64,000 nt of DNA from Gossypium raimondii (GCF_025698545.1 NC_068569.1:9052001-9116000); one strand, 5' to 3'. Shown: positions 1 to 12,174, counted from the first letter of the stretch. Notes: a model not told the origin generated them from the sequence alone. Translations and numbers: made by a program.

Positions 1-397
1 AGACTCTAATTACTATGCATTACTTGTTGAAGTACTCTTATGTTGGATATTGGGCGAGTTACTTTTAAGTGGGAACACAAATGAATTATATATTTTTAAG
101 ATACAAGAATATGGATTTCACGTTTGTAAACATTTATATATTTTTTATATTCACCATTGAATTAATTATTTAATAAACTCATAAATTTTAAAAATAATCA
201 CAAATGTATGTTCACATGCTTTTTTAATACATAAGATTACTATATTTCTATAATATCACTTTTTTTGCTGGAAAAAAAGAAAAAAGAATTGGAATATGAA
301 TTAATGAAATGATGGATTCATCTAATATCGATTTTTCGTTACAAATTGCAAATCATTTCACTAAATAAATGGTTGTGTACAGCGCTTTCAACATTTC

Positions 398-690
398 CTA
401 TATATTTAGTGCCCCACAAGTTGTATTGATCTTAAGCCTTTTTTCGACCAAAACCACCTCTTATTCTCACATCTATCCACCTACGTAAACTTTTTCTACA
501 CTGCCTATATATTTAGTGCCCTATGTGTCCTTAACCTACATACACCCACAAGTTGTATTTATCTTAAGCCTTTTCTCCATCAAAACCACTTCCTATTCTC
601 ACATCTATTCACCTACGTAAATTTTTTCTACATTTCTTCTATATTTAGTGCCCTATGTGTCCTTAACCTACAATACACCTAGACGTTGTA
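398..690. repeat. Tandem duplication, about 2.5 copies of a 110-133 bp unit
   Basis: A block starting near ATATATTTAGTGCCC and running through AAGTTGTAT, CTTAAGCC, CCTACGTAAA and TTTTTCTACA occurs at 398-508 and again at 509-641. A third, partial copy covers 642-690. The second copy contains an extra segment (ATGTGTCCTTAACCTACA) that the first lacks. No reading frame runs through it, and I do not recognise the unit. The flanking 1-397 is plain AT-rich sequence with nothing I can call. Confidence 0.75.
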
Positions 691-778
691 TTTATCGGAT
701 CACGTTTAAGATATTTTGCATGGTATTTATAATGCTCCGCAATAAAAAAATCCATGGCACCATAAATTTCAGCCCAAT

Positions 779-1464
779 GTTCTAGACCTGTTCATGGGTC
801 GGGTCACTTAGCCCGGCCTGAAGGCTTATCCGAAATGTGAGAGGATTTGAACAAAAATATAGTCCCGAAAAATGGGCTTGGACAAAAGAAATAAGGCCCG
901 TTTAGAAAATGGGCTGGGCCTAGGGTAAGACATCTTTTTCTTGGCCCTGCCCGAATTCACTAAATGACAAAAAAATCTTTTTTTTGGGTCTTTTAATATT
1001 ATTTTCTTACTGTTTCTCCCTATTTTGCTACTATTTTACTATTATGTTGTTACTATTTTGTTATTATTGTTTGGATATTTTATAAAACTTATTTTATTAT
1101 TATTTTAAAGATATTTGTTAATTTTGTTATTATTTTAGTGGCATTTACTTGTTAAGTTGCATGTATCTTATTGTTATTTAAGTATACATATTTTTTAAAA
1201 TTTATTTTCAATTAGTTGAGCAATATTTATTTTGATGCTTTTAGTATTTTTGATGCATTATATATATTTTAAAATTATATAAAAATAATATAAAATTTAA
1301 TATGGGCGGGTCGAGTCGAGTTGGGCCCAAATTTTAACATTTTATCCGGGTTGACCTGGACAAAATTTTAAACTCATTTTTCGAGCCGGGCCAAACCCAA
1401 GCCTAACAAATAGACCTAAATTTTTTGTTGAACCCGGCCCGGCCCGGCTCATTCACACCCATAT
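779..1464. mobile_element. MITE-like element with GC-rich inverted ends, copy 1
   Basis: The two ends are rich in GGGTCGGG, GGCCCG and CCCGGCCC and are roughly inverted copies of each other; the middle is AT-rich and non-coding. Landmarks on the left are TCATGGGTCGGG, GGCCCGTTTAGAAAATGGGC and a TTTTTTTGGG junction. On the right they are GGTCGAGTCGAG and GAACCCGGCCCGGCCCGG. The same organisation occurs at 32013-32662 and 33452-33868, so this is a dispersed non-autonomous family. The transposase class is not determinable from the sequence. Confidence 0.6.
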
Positions 1465-4400
1465 TTCGAACATGCAAAGACCTTTTTCCACCAACTTTAT
1501 AAGTCCAACAAATCTTTATGACTTATAAAGAAAAAACAAAGGGTTTAACTAAGTCATTTCCAACCACCACAACAATGTAAAGTTTAATTTTGATGTAGAA
1601 ATTTCGGTTCAAATAATTTTAAAGAAGCTCTACTGACCAAAAGTGTATGAGGCGGGATATAATCTCATGAGTTCCACGTATTTTATTTTTATTTTTATAT
1701 ATACCAGATTTCAACCATGTTTTACGTTGAGTTGATTATTTATTTTGTAATTAAATTATGGAGTATAAATTTAAAGTTTATAATATGCTCAAAGTTCTTT
1801 AACTCTTAGTATATTTAGAATTTAATCTTCATACTTTCAATTTTAAGAATTTAGTCTCTTTATTTTTGAAATTAAAATTTAGATCCAGTTGTTACCATTG
1901 TTATAATTCTTTCGTTAAATTTACTAGAGTGACATTTTGAAATTAAAAGGTATTCACTTGATATCTATATAATAATAAAAGACACGTAATGAATCTTGAT
2001 ATTTAGTGATATGATAAGAATCGAGGTGCTAAATTAAGTTAAATTTCAAATTTAAGAGAAATATAGAAATTAAAATTAAAATTGAAAAAATAAAAGGTTA
2101 AAAGATAAAAATTGACCATAATCTTTTGATGTAAAAAAAGAGACGGCTGTCATGAGATGATATGGCGATGTAGATATGACAATTTCACGGTTTGTTTAAC
2201 TAATCCATCCATACTAAATTTTCACACTAGCAAACTGGGAGCACGTCACCCTAACTTACAGGGCAACCCCATCTTGTAAATGGATATACTTCATTGTCAG
2301 TCCAACCGCCACAATACACTACGTGTTTTCTTATTTGCAATGACAGAGTGGTTGCTGGTTAGGCACATATATCACACATCATTTGCTTGACTTAAATCAA
2401 AACCCTCAATTTGTTAATAATTTTATATGTTTTTATCTGTTTTACAATATGAATTAAATTGTGTTCTGATATTTAATTAAAATTTTTCAATAATTATAAT
2501 TTTAGGCTTCAAACTCTGTTTAAATGCTTGAAAAATAAATTCAATACCATTTTTTCCAATAATTTATTAATGCATTTTCTTTAATTATTCGTGTTGTTTT
2601 TTCTATCACGCTGATATTAATGTATTATAATTTATTTTATATAAAACTGCTTATGGTTGATTATATATTTGTTTGGTTGAATGCCAAATTTGTTGCCATA
2701 TAAGGTAATATATAATATCAAGAATGATGTAATCATCTCCCCTCGGAATAACCCTACTCCCATCTACGAAATCAATCAACATCCCTAATAAAATGGGACA
2801 GAAAAATCGGGTTTGGTTTGTTTGACGAAGATGTTTCCTCTAATGCCCTATATTTATTTTAGAATATTATTGCAAAATCCAACTCCACTACTGAGTACTG
2901 ACTCATTATGGCCGATCTACTTAATTAAACTCCCCAAAAAAACACATTTCTTTTTCTTTTCCAAAATCAAGACTTAATTCACAATTTACCTCTTTAAGTA
3001 TATCTTCTTCTTTTGTCTCAATTTTGTTACTAAACTATCAATTTTCTATATTAAACAACTATGGCCAACGAAAAAGTACCACGTGGCATGTGAAAAAAAT
3101 CACGTGGCAATTAAGTTTATTTAAAATAAAAATATTAAATTTAAAATAAATATAAAAATAAAATAATATTAAATATTTAAATATTTAAAAAAGTATTTTT
3201 GACTTTAACCAACTATTGACCGACGTTGACTGGTCACATGGTGCTATTAGAACCTGGCATGTGTCCTTTTTAATATTTTAATATTATATATTATATTAAT
3301 TAAAAATATAAAAATCATATATAATATATAAATTTTAAAAAGTCAAAATACTATATAAATATTGAATATATGGTCAAATTTAAAAAAGTATTTAAATTTT
3401 TTAAAAAATTAAATTTAAATACCTTTTATAATTTTATAAAAAATATTTTAAATATTCTTTACAAATTTTATAATTTATTTATATGTTTTTTCTAGAGTAT
3501 ATATATTTTCTGAATTTTTATATATTTATTTTCATTTTTATATTTTTAATATGTATATACATTTAATAAAAATATTTTTACATAAAGGTAAACTTTTTCA
3601 TAAATTTCCATAATCTAATATCAGTTTACTTGAAATAATTTATTATTTTTGTCGCTTGAAATTTTTAATTTGAATTTCCAATTATGAAATAACAAAATCA
3701 CGTGACATATCTCGATATCTTTTAATAAATCGACTATTACATATTATTTTAAAACCCTAAAATATGAATAAAAATAAATTTTTATTTAGTGTTATTAGTC
3801 AAGTTGAACAAATTCAAGTATGGAATTTAAAAATATAAATCAAGGGTCCTTCTGTTTTGTACATAAACTAATAAATTAACTATCTATTTAAGTGTTGTTG
3901 AACAAATAAAAGAAAATAAAAACTTTTTAAGGTGATATAAGTAAAATGTTGAGCTTTAGTGAGATGGTTATTCTTCTATCTACTACGATGTTTTCTACTT
4001 TTGATGGCTACTGTAAAAATAAATTCTACTCAATTTACAACTTGTATGTATTCCAGTTGTAAATTAAGGAGAAGAAAATAATATTAGAAGCTGAAAGCGA
4101 AAGGTAAAGTAAAAACTCTTGAATCCCACCGAAGAATCAAGTGGAAACTCCAAAGACAAGTTCAACTTTGTCTATTTGATGAACTTGCTTCCTGTGCTTT
4201 GTCTCATTTCATAAAATATATTAGAATTGTGTACGATTGGCAGAGAAGTCAATGTACGGCAGGTATGTCGTATTCTGTTGTTATAGCATTGATAAAATGA
4301 TTTGGCCGGTTAGCGAAAGTTAACATGTGGCTGTTTCACCCCAGTCATCCAACGGGGGATGGAAATTTGGAAGGACAAGGACGACGATGGAGGCTACCCC

Positions 4401-4694
4401 TCTGCTCTATGCTCCACCCTACGTTCTTTTTTCTTCTTGTTGTGAGGCAAATACAGGAGCAGAAGATTTTTAATTTTTATTGAAATTCAATGATGTAATT
4501 CAAAAAAAGTGCAAGGACATAAATTTCAGTTTCATTTAAACTCACCACCCCCACTAAATAGGTTCGTAATTTTGCATTTACATATTTACATCACAATTAA
4601 AAACTTAAGTAGTAAGATCACACAACACAACTTCCAAACCAGATAGCTGCGGTACACAGGAGAATTTCAAACTTAAGATTTCTGATGCCAATTG
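1465..4694. other. Gene-free AT-rich spacer
   Basis: About 3.2 kb with no convincing coding region on either strand. It holds long A/T runs and the short motif CACGTGGCA on both sides of an AT-rich stretch at about 3080-3260, probably an old repeat. The last 200 bases before 4695 are the likely 3' untranslated region of the minus-strand BAHD gene; an inverted AATAAA lies near 4476-4481. Confidence 0.5.
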
Positions 4695-6578
4695 TTACAA
4701 CTGGTAATTGGAAAGTTCAAGGTAATCGGAAGTGAGGGGCCTCAACACACCACTAGCTTCAGCCTCTATCAGCTCCACCTGCCTTTTGAAGAGGTGCATA
4801 TACACCACCCAATCACCTTCTCTAGCAGGACTCGGCATCGGCATGACATATCCAGAATCCCCTCCCCAAGGAAAATGGTATGACCCGAATAGAGGCTTAC
4901 CCCATCCGAAATCCACTTTCGAAACCGGGAAACGCTGCCCCGATGACACTACAAAAGCCGGTCCCTCCTCGCTGCCATTGCTATATATCTTAGCCAGTGC
5001 TGGCTCAGGACGATGAGCTTCAACCCAGTCAATCAGGCCCAGGAAGTGTTCCTTTGTCACCGCTTGCTCCAGGAAGTCATGTACCTGATTAGCCACCCAC
5101 CACAATGGTTTTTCCATCAGTTCACTTACTCTCTGCCCTCCAAACGGAATGGAAAGGACATTTCCGAAATAACAACTCATTGAACTCGCTTTCTCTTCAT
5201 CTCCTTCGCCTAATCTGGCCCTTCCGTCCACCACAATCCCCATCTTGGTGGACTTGAAACCGTCCTGTGCAGCAAGGACTGCTATCATTTTCCATAAGAA
5301 GGCACTGAAAGACTCGAGCTTGGTCCTTTTGTATCCGTTAGTGCAGGCCAGTGATTGAAGTTCGTCGAGTTGCTCAGAAGTGATGTAATATATACGACTA
5401 ATAAGATGATCAGTGGGTTGATAGTGCTGTTTAGGGGGTGGTAGTGAGGATATGGGCACATACATGTGATCCAGAGACGGATCGATGCACCCTGGACGCC
5501 TGGGGTTCACCAGAGACCTTCGAAAAGACGGTACCAAAGAGATTGACTTGGATCGAGCCATTTCAGCCCATGATACAAGAAACATGTTGGCTGAGTAGGC
5601 ATCTGCTATTCGGTGATCAAATGTGCATGCCACCACTATTCCGCCGCATCTGAGTTCTGTTGCCTGTAAAGGTTAAAGTGATCATTCCAAGGAGATTACA
5701 AATCGTTATTGTTAACTATTAAAGCTACCTTTTTTTGTTTGTAATCTTATAAACTTGATTCTTCCTTTAAAGATGAATCAAGATTCATTCTATCACTATC
5801 ATCCATTTAATTATGAAAAATTAAATATTGAAATACTACGATAATATCTATGTATGCATTTACTATTATTTGAGCCTTCTAAAAGAAATTACTGAGTTGA
5901 TGTTGGGAAATGAAAAAATATATATTTGAAAAGATAAATCATTTTGGGTGGTCTAAGAGCAGGCTAGAAAAGGAAGTTGTCACCCCCACCAAATTTGTCG
6001 TCATCTAGTGGAAAGGGTGAATAAAAATATTCTCCAGATCTTTTGGTTATAATTCCCATATTAATTCTGAGCCAGAAGGAATGAATTTGAGTGTGTTTCT
6101 TAATTATTATTCAGACGTCAGGGAAATGGTTGAAGTTATAGGAGGGAATCCTTTATAATACCTGAACTGAGAGCACTCCATGTTTCTTCTCAGGTACGAG
6201 TCTGCCTTCAATGCTCTCATCAGGGTTATGCAAGTCGAGGTCTCGAAGCTCAACATCAGCATAAGCTTCTACGAAATCCACCCCACGGTTGTTGCAAAGA
6301 AGCTCGGGTTCGCCCACAGTGTTAGCCACAACCTCGCCCGCAAAGGCGTAGTAGGAGACCAGAGCCTGAGCCATGGCTTTCTTCAGGACACTGGCCATGG
6401 AAGTGAAGCTCACGATGCTGCCTTCTGGTTTCTTGTAACAAAAGAAAACTCCCACGTCGACGGGAGGCAGAAGCAAGTCAAGGTTAGAGAGTGGTAGCCA
6501 GTGTTGTTGCAATGGTAACACTGCTGCCACAATTTCCTCCTTGCTCACCGTCACCGTGAAATCTACTTTTGCACCCAT
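4695..6578 (-). CDS. BAHD acyltransferase, coniferyl alcohol acyltransferase-like, copy 1
   Basis: Two exons, 6162-6578 and 4695-5663, join in frame across a 498-bp GT-AG intron and give a 461-residue protein, normal for the family. BAHD enzymes move an acyl group from acyl-CoA to an alcohol or amine in the cytosol. The catalytic HxxxD is H156-RIA-D160, just after the intron, and the structural DFGWG is at 390-394. The N-terminus ([14 protein letters not shown], then GVFFCYKK) and [14 protein letters not shown] match what I know of petunia coniferyl alcohol acyltransferase, which makes coniferyl acetate for phenylpropene scent compounds. Substrate here is inferred; a hydroxycinnamoyl transferase of another specificity is possible. 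ATG at 6578 begins MGAKVDF. No stops or frameshifts. A paralogue lies at 17594-23184 in the same orientation. Confidence 0.9.
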
Positions 6579-6677
6579 GCTTGCCTACCTATTAGCTCTG
6601 AGTGGTTTTTTTTTTTTGGTAGGAGATATCCTAAGAAAATGATTAATAGTGAGTTTTGCATGAGCAATGTAGCTTCA

Positions 6678-6684
6678 ATTTATA
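6678..6684 (-). promoter_or_regulatory. Probable TATA box of BAHD copy 1
   Basis: TATAAAT on the minus strand, 100 bases upstream of the ATG at 6578. The same heptamer lies 70 bases upstream of the paralogue's ATG, which supports its role. Confidence 0.55.
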
Positions 6685-7479
6685 AGCAAAGAAAGTATTA
6701 AATAATGTTTCACCTACTCCTAATGCTAAATAATTAATAATAACTATAAACAATAAGAATAAAATATAAAACAAATACTTATGCAATGATTAGTTTATTG
6801 AAAGATTAATATAATTAAATATTTATAAGGTAATAAAATGTAAATAATTTAGATAACAAATTACATCAGTAAAATAGAAGAGTTGCTTTTATTTTATTTT
6901 TAAAAATTAAATTATTTTTATATAAGACTTCAATCTTTAAAGTGGATTTCATTAAAGGTTTAATTAAATATAGTATTTATCTTAAAATAGGATCAATCAG
7001 ACTCTATCATTCTCAATAATAATAATAAAACATCAATTTCACTCCAAAGATCATGCTACACATACGTTTGCAAAACAATTAAGCTTGAGTCAAAAGTTAA
7101 CCCATGTTGTTTTCATTCTATTTTATTATATAAATATTTAAAAATCGTTAAAATTTCACATTCAATTAAATTTACATATAGATTCCATATAATCGACACC
7201 CAAATTGGTACGGTTTCATAAGTACACACCTCTAATATCAAGGAAAATCTTTTGTTTTATTAGACGAAGGGTAGCAAGTCACAGATTGTGTTTGGTATTT
7301 ATGTTTGGCGTTGGTACGTCTAGCCGTAGAACAACTTTATTATCGATACTATTACTAATAATAATACAATACGAGTCACGGCCTTCGACCTATATTATCC
7401 CTAGAATAACATTTTTTCTAAAGTTAGGGAGATTATTACACCTTAATAAAAATATAAATTGTTAATTAATATAATTTAT
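6685..7479. other. AT-rich spacer upstream of BAHD copy 1
   Basis: Non-coding, very AT-rich. It should contain the distal promoter of the BAHD gene to its left, but no motif is specific enough to call. An open stretch at 7205-7465 on the plus strand lacks composition or motifs of a real protein. Confidence 0.4.
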
Positions 7480-7705
7480 TATCTAAGTCCCTGGTTGAAT
7501 TGGTGTTACGAGTCAATCGAACACCAACTTGATTAGAAAAATCTAAAATATCTTTCCATAATTGAAATAAATTATATTATTTGAAAGAGAACTATAGCCT
7601 TTTATCTAAAAAAGACCAATAACAACTTTTTATGTTGTGGACTTGAACCAGTGATATTTACATAAATAAAACATTAATTTTACTACTAAACTAAAACTTT
7701 ATTTT
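7480..7705 (-). mobile_element. tRNA-derived SINE-like element, copy 1
   Basis: Read on the minus strand, the head has TAGTTTAGTAGTAAAAT, close to a tRNA box A (compare TAGCTCAGTGGTAGAGC). About 40 bases later comes GGTTCAAGTCC, an exact fit to the box B consensus GGTTCRANYCC. The tail ends near ACACCAATTCAACCAGGGAC. The internal polymerase III promoter layout and the presence of two relatives (7770-7975 and 21630-21860) suggest a tRNA-derived SINE. The RNA is not a functional tRNA: the acceptor stem is not formed. Confidence 0.5.
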
Positions 7706-7769
7706 TAATATAATATTTACATATTAATTGTATTATACATATTTTATTATCTCTTTTAATTGTATATCT

Positions 7770-7975
7770 ATAATACTATTTAACTCTTTGACTGAGTTGG
7801 TATCATGGGTCAACTTGTTATCAATTAGAGAAATTCCCAAAATGACCTTCGTAATTAAAATAAATTATATTATTCAAGAGTGTTTTAGTCTTTTACTTAA
7901 AAAAAGCTATAATAAAAAATTACATATGGTAGGACTTGATCCTATGCTATTTACATTGATGAAATTTTAAGGTAA
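7770..7975 (-). mobile_element. tRNA-derived SINE-like element, copy 2
   Basis: Same orientation as the copy at 7480-7705 and about 290 bases away. Shared landmarks on the minus strand are a box-B-like GGATCAAGTCCTACC, the AATATAATTTATTT stretch and the terminal ACCAACTCAGTCAAAGAG. The box A head is decayed or truncated. Confidence 0.45.
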
Positions 7976-8230
7976 TTTAATTTATTTTAAGATATCAAAT
8001 GATGAAACTTTGGGGTTTTACTAAAATAATCCAAAAAATTAAAAAAAAAACCAAAATAGTATACCATTTTTTTATTTACCAAAATGGTACAAAAAAACAG
8101 TTAAAAAAGCAGAATGGATGATGGGCTCGCCACAAAGGCACATTAAAGGTGCTCAGTGGCGAGGCGGCACCAAAGCTGCCATTGCCACAGGCGGCACCAC
8201 TTCAGTTATAAGGCCCGATTCAGTCCAGCT

Positions 8231-8266
8231 GAAGGAGAAGAAGAAGAAGAAGAAGAAGAAGAAGGT
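8231..8266 (+). repeat. GAA microsatellite next to the MULE left terminus
   Basis: About nine GAA units. Matching CTT/TTC-rich sequence lies at 13275-13390 beside the right terminus, so the purine/pyrimidine-rich tract belongs to the inverted arms. Lys/Glu-rich open frames over both tracts are low-complexity artefacts. Confidence 0.8.
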
Positions 8267-8389
8267 GGTGCCGAAAAAAGAGAGAAAGAGAAGAAAAAAA
8301 TAGAAAAAATAAGGTATTTAAAAAAAATGGATTATCTTGTTATTATGTTTTTCTGTATAATTTTTATTGTTTTTTGTTGTTAGTTTAGT

Positions 8390-8670
8390 TATTATTGTTA
8401 GTTATTAAGATTAATAAAAACTCAAATTCATGGTTTTAGTTAGTATTATTATTGTTAGTGTTTAGGGTTTAGTTATTAATAATTATTGTTACTTAGTATT
8501 ATTGTTAGTAAAAACTAATATTATTATTATGGTTAGTTATTAGGATTAGTAAAACCCTAATTATTATTTTAGTTAGTATGATTGTTAGTTTTTACATTAT
8601 ATTAGTGTTAGTTATTATTTTTAGTAAAACCCTTATTATTATTGTGTTAGTTATTAGGATTAGTGGTTAA
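8390..8670. repeat. TTAG/TTAT-rich simple-sequence stretch
   Basis: Irregular repeats of GTTAGTTATTA, TTATTATTGTTAG and TAGTAAAACCCT with no fixed period. Non-coding, inside the MULE. Confidence 0.5.
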
Positions 8671-8819
8671 ACGTTGTTCATGTACAAAATGATAATTGAA
8701 ATAGTATGAGCTTAAGAATGAAAAAATGCATATTGAAACATTAATTTTTTTATTTAAGTAATTTATTTACTGTTCGAGATTATTTTTTGAAATTTTGTTT
8801 ATTTTTTAATAGATTGAAT

Positions 8820-9967
8820 ATTGAAGATGGATGATAAGTTTTTTGTATGCGAAACTAGACTCAATAAGCTTTAATTTCATATTTTACTCATCTTCTAATT
8901 CGATTCCCATGATTTTTGGTGATTTTTCAAAGTTGGCACACTGTTGTTGCCCAAAACTGTTTTTGTGCAATATGTTGATTACCATTTTGACCCTAGACTT
9001 TTAACATATGACAATTTCGTCCCTAGGCTCGAAAAATAAAATTCTTGCAATTTAATCGTTGATTCAAGCGTAATAATTCTCATACATATCAATAACAGCC
9101 CATGGATTCCATGAAATTTCAGAATTTTTCCACAATTTCAATACTTTTCAACTTAATCCCTAAAACATGTTTTCATCCAAAATTCTTTAAGAAAACACCT
9201 TTAAACATCCATTAACATATCAATTTCATCATAAAATAACAAAAATCATATGAACTTATCAATGGTGTCTTCTTGAACTTTCAACAAAATGAGAAACTAG
9301 TAGAATACTAAGTTGGACCTAATTGTAAAAGTCTAAAAATATAAAAATTTCAAGGAAAAAGTAAGAATTACACTTACTTGAAGCTAAAATATGGAGGATC
9401 AGCTCTGAACCCTCTTCCATGGCTGCTTCCCACCGAAATTTCAAGAAGAAATGGTCTTGAAATCCTTACAATAAATTTTGGCCACATAAACTTTATTGTA
9501 ATTCCAATTTTGTCCTTAAATACATAAAAATATTTGATTTTTTTAACGGTATGTCGTCTATGCCACTTAAGTTGGTCCATTTACTCTTTTAGTCCTTTCT
9601 TATTTAATTTTTAAGTTATTTAATCACTTTAGCAAGTTTTGCATCTTTTCAATTTAGTCCTTTTTAATTAATTGACTGCCGAAACGTTAAAATTTTCTGA
9701 CGAAACTTTAACACTACCATATTGACACTCCGTAAATATTTATAAAAATATTTACTGCTTGATTTATAACAACGAGGTCTCGATACCTCTTTTCCTCAAT
9801 TCCTTGACTTAATAAATTTTTATAAAACACAAATAACTAATTCAAAAAATCTCTTCAAAATCATATTTGACTCATAATTATTAAATAATAAAATTTGCGA
9901 GCTTATTTTCTGAATTTGGTGGTCTCGTACCACTGTTTTCAACATTTCTAAAAATCAGGCTATTACA
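8820..9967 (-). mobile_element. Truncated retrotransposon LTR nested in the MULE
   Basis: On the minus strand it begins at 9967 with TGTAATAGCCTGATTTTTAG. It then follows the same order of landmarks as the solo LTR at 25526-27564: AAGCTCGCAAATTTTATTAT, TAAATATTTACGGAGTGTCA, GTTAAAGTTTCG and AAAAAGGACTAAATTGAAAA. It therefore belongs to the same LTR family in opposite orientation. The 3' part of the LTR is missing or diverged beyond about 8820. It ends three bases from the transposase relic at 9971, which starts mid-protein. Confidence 0.65.
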
Positions 9968-9970
9968 GGA

Positions 9971-10534
9971 CACGTGTTCGTCGAAGATGTCAGGGATGCA
10001 ATGGTTGCAAACCGTCGGATGGCAAGGTTGATGAATGTAGAAATATATTCACGATGTCTGGAAACGTTTCAAGTTACTGAGACCATCGGTCATTGACCCG
10101 GTATACCACCTAGGTCCTATGGAATTGATCTCCGGAACAGACAGTGCGACTGTAGGAGGTTTGAAACACTTCATTATCCATGTGCGCATGTCATGGCAGC
10201 GTGTGCTAAAGTGAACCTTAATGTTGAACAATTTGTCGATGATGTGTATACGCTCGACCGCACATTGCGTGTCTGGGAAAATGAGTTCCGCATCCTGCCT
10301 GACCTGTCTACGTGGGAGGTGCCTTCGACGACTTTTGAGCTTGTCCCAAACAGAGGGCTATGAAGGAATCCAAGAGGTAGTCCGCAATCATCCAAAATCC
10401 GTAATGAAATGGACATTAGGGAGAAATCTGACGGTAAGCGTTGTGGATTATGCAGGTTAAGTGGTCATAATCGGAATAAATTCCCTCAGCGAAACTATCA
10501 TGTTGGACAGTCGTCAGGATCGGGTCGGAATTGA
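9971..10534 (+). pseudogene. MULE transposase C-terminal part with SWIM zinc finger and zinc knuckle
   Basis: The frame opens with HVFVEDVRDAMVANRRMAR and contains a SWIM zinc finger, CDCRRF..LHYPCAHVMAAC (CxCx(n)CxH). It goes on to FVDDVYTLDRTLRVWENEF and ends with a zinc knuckle CGLCRLSGHNRNKF, where the last Cys of CX2CX4HX4C is Phe. This is the C-terminal half of a MuDR-type transposase, which cuts and joins terminal inverted repeats in the nucleus. Two in-frame TGA codons (10094-10096 and 10361-10363) sit where the family has Arg codons, consistent with CGA-to-TGA changes. The N-terminal and catalytic parts are absent, with an LTR fragment abutting at 9967. No frameshift is needed; all segments share one frame up to TGA at 10532-10534. 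Confidence 0.85.
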
Positions 10535-10840
10535 GCTTATGCTGTAAAAATGTTATGTATAATGTTGTAATGTTGCAAAGTTGTTGTAACACCCATTAAC
10601 TTAAATTCAGCTTATGCTTATGCATATGCTTAAATTGTATCCAAATTAAGTTATAAAAAGTATAATTCATTTGGAATAATTAAAATTATATCCAAAATGA
10701 AGCCATTTAACCTTAAATTCAACTTTAATATAATGCAAAAAGGGAAGAAAAGTTCCGTAGTAAGCATACCTAAAATTAGAATAATTAAATTTATACAAAA
10801 ATTACAAACTTTGTAATGTACAACAAAGTGCAATAAACCC

Positions 10841-12148
10841 CTAAAATTGATGGTTCGATGGTGTGGTCCTAGGGGTATACCTATGCGGAGGTCGACGTTC
10901 ATGTTGTGGGTGTTCGTGACGACCAACATCCTCATTAGGTGTAGGTGGGGGTGTGCTAAACATAGAGGAAAAATCATGTGGCTCGATTGGCATCGAAGAA
11001 CTTGAACTGGAAAGAGTTCCATGATGCTGTGGATACGGGTCGGGAGTGCTGTACTGCTGCGGGTACGATCCAAAGATATCAAACTCGTATAAGTATTCGT
11101 CCTCCCCTTCCCCGGCATGCTATTCGATCATCAGTCGGTATATCGGGACAATGTACGACCTCCGGATTCCCGGATAAGTACTCCACCTACAAAAACAAAT
11201 ATAGTATGGTTGGTAACATCAGTCAATATAGTATGACTATAATTAATGACAAGTTATATTTTATCACCTGTTAATTAGTGGATAAACATATGGTTGGTAA
11301 GTAACCGATGCCAAAAATGGCATCCGATAAAGCGCCCAGGACTGCAACAATATAAGGCATCTGCCCATGTCTACAACAGAAGGCTTTGCCGTCTGACAAA
11401 GCTCCCGATACAACACTGCCAGAACGGCGGAGCCCCAGCTATACGAGTGAACATTGGTCAAATTAGCTAATAGGGGTAAGTACATGATATGAACCTTGTT
11501 GTTGTTTGAATCGGGCATCAATACTCCCCCTATAATATGTGTGATGTAAGCTCGAGCAGCACACATCAACTCTCTTTCAGTGGCATTAGCTAATAACTGT
11601 TCAAATTTGACTTTCAGCCATGTAAATTTCAAGCCCGTAAAATTTGACTCATCATCGTTTGGCGAGTCTCCTAGTAGCTGATAACATAGTGCATCCGGCT
11701 CAGTAAATGCAGTTACTCCCGTTACGGGACTCCCGTCGATTGGGAGCCCAAGCTGCAGTGCAACATCATCTAAGGTCACTATGCACTCCCCACACGGAAA
11801 ATGAAAAGTGTGGGTCTCCGGGCACTGTCGCTCCACTAGTGCAGATATTAAATCATACCGCAAGTCGAATGTCCGGATCAATGTTGCTGAATCGAATCCA
11901 GCTTGCTCCAAGTAGGGCATCAGTCGTGAATCCGGGGGATATCCTATACCATTCACCCGGCCCCTTAGTCCGTGGTACGAGCCCTGATGTGTTAAATTAC
12001 AGAAAATAAATATTAGGATAATATGATTTATTTCTGTATATTACGTATATCCTTTTTTAATAGAACCCGTGATTAACAAATAATAATATATTACCATATT
12101 ATTAGCCACATACAATATGTGAGGGTCGTCGTTAATCAATCGAGTCAT
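10841..12148 (-). pseudogene. Plant mobile domain (MAIN-LIKE type) protein gene, nonsense-mutated
   Basis: Three exons join in frame: 12095-12148, 11268-11983 and 10841-11186, 371 sense codons apart from one internal stop. Exon 1 gives MTRLINDDPHILYVANNM. Exon 2 has GRVNGIGYPPDSRLMPYLE, FHFPCGECIVTLDDVALQLG and LPIDGSPVTGVTAF, the core of the aminotransferase-like plant mobile domain. Exon 3 gives VPIYRLMIE, then a TAG at 11120-11122 (codon 279) where relatives have Gln, followed by an acidic and Pro/Ser-rich tail. Arabidopsis MAIN and MAIL1 of this family act in transposon silencing and meristem maintenance; many family members are carried by transposons. This copy lies within the MULE and converges on its transposase. 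The stop makes it a probable pseudogene, or a 278-residue truncated protein. Confidence 0.85.
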
Positions 12149-12174
12149 TGCGATGCTTGCAACTTCAAAATAAA

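Noticed and set aside
7618-7660. A tRNA gene on the minus strand
   Set aside because: Box A and B are present, but no acceptor or anticodon stems form; a SINE head is more likely.
10651-11118. 155-codon minus-strand open frame
   Set aside because: Overlaps exon 3 of the mobile-domain relic in another frame; the spliced frame explains the sequence.
10841-12148. Calling the plant mobile domain gene an active host MAIN homologue
   Set aside because: It lies inside MULE termini beside transposase sequence and has an in-frame TAG, so a transposon-carried relic fits better.
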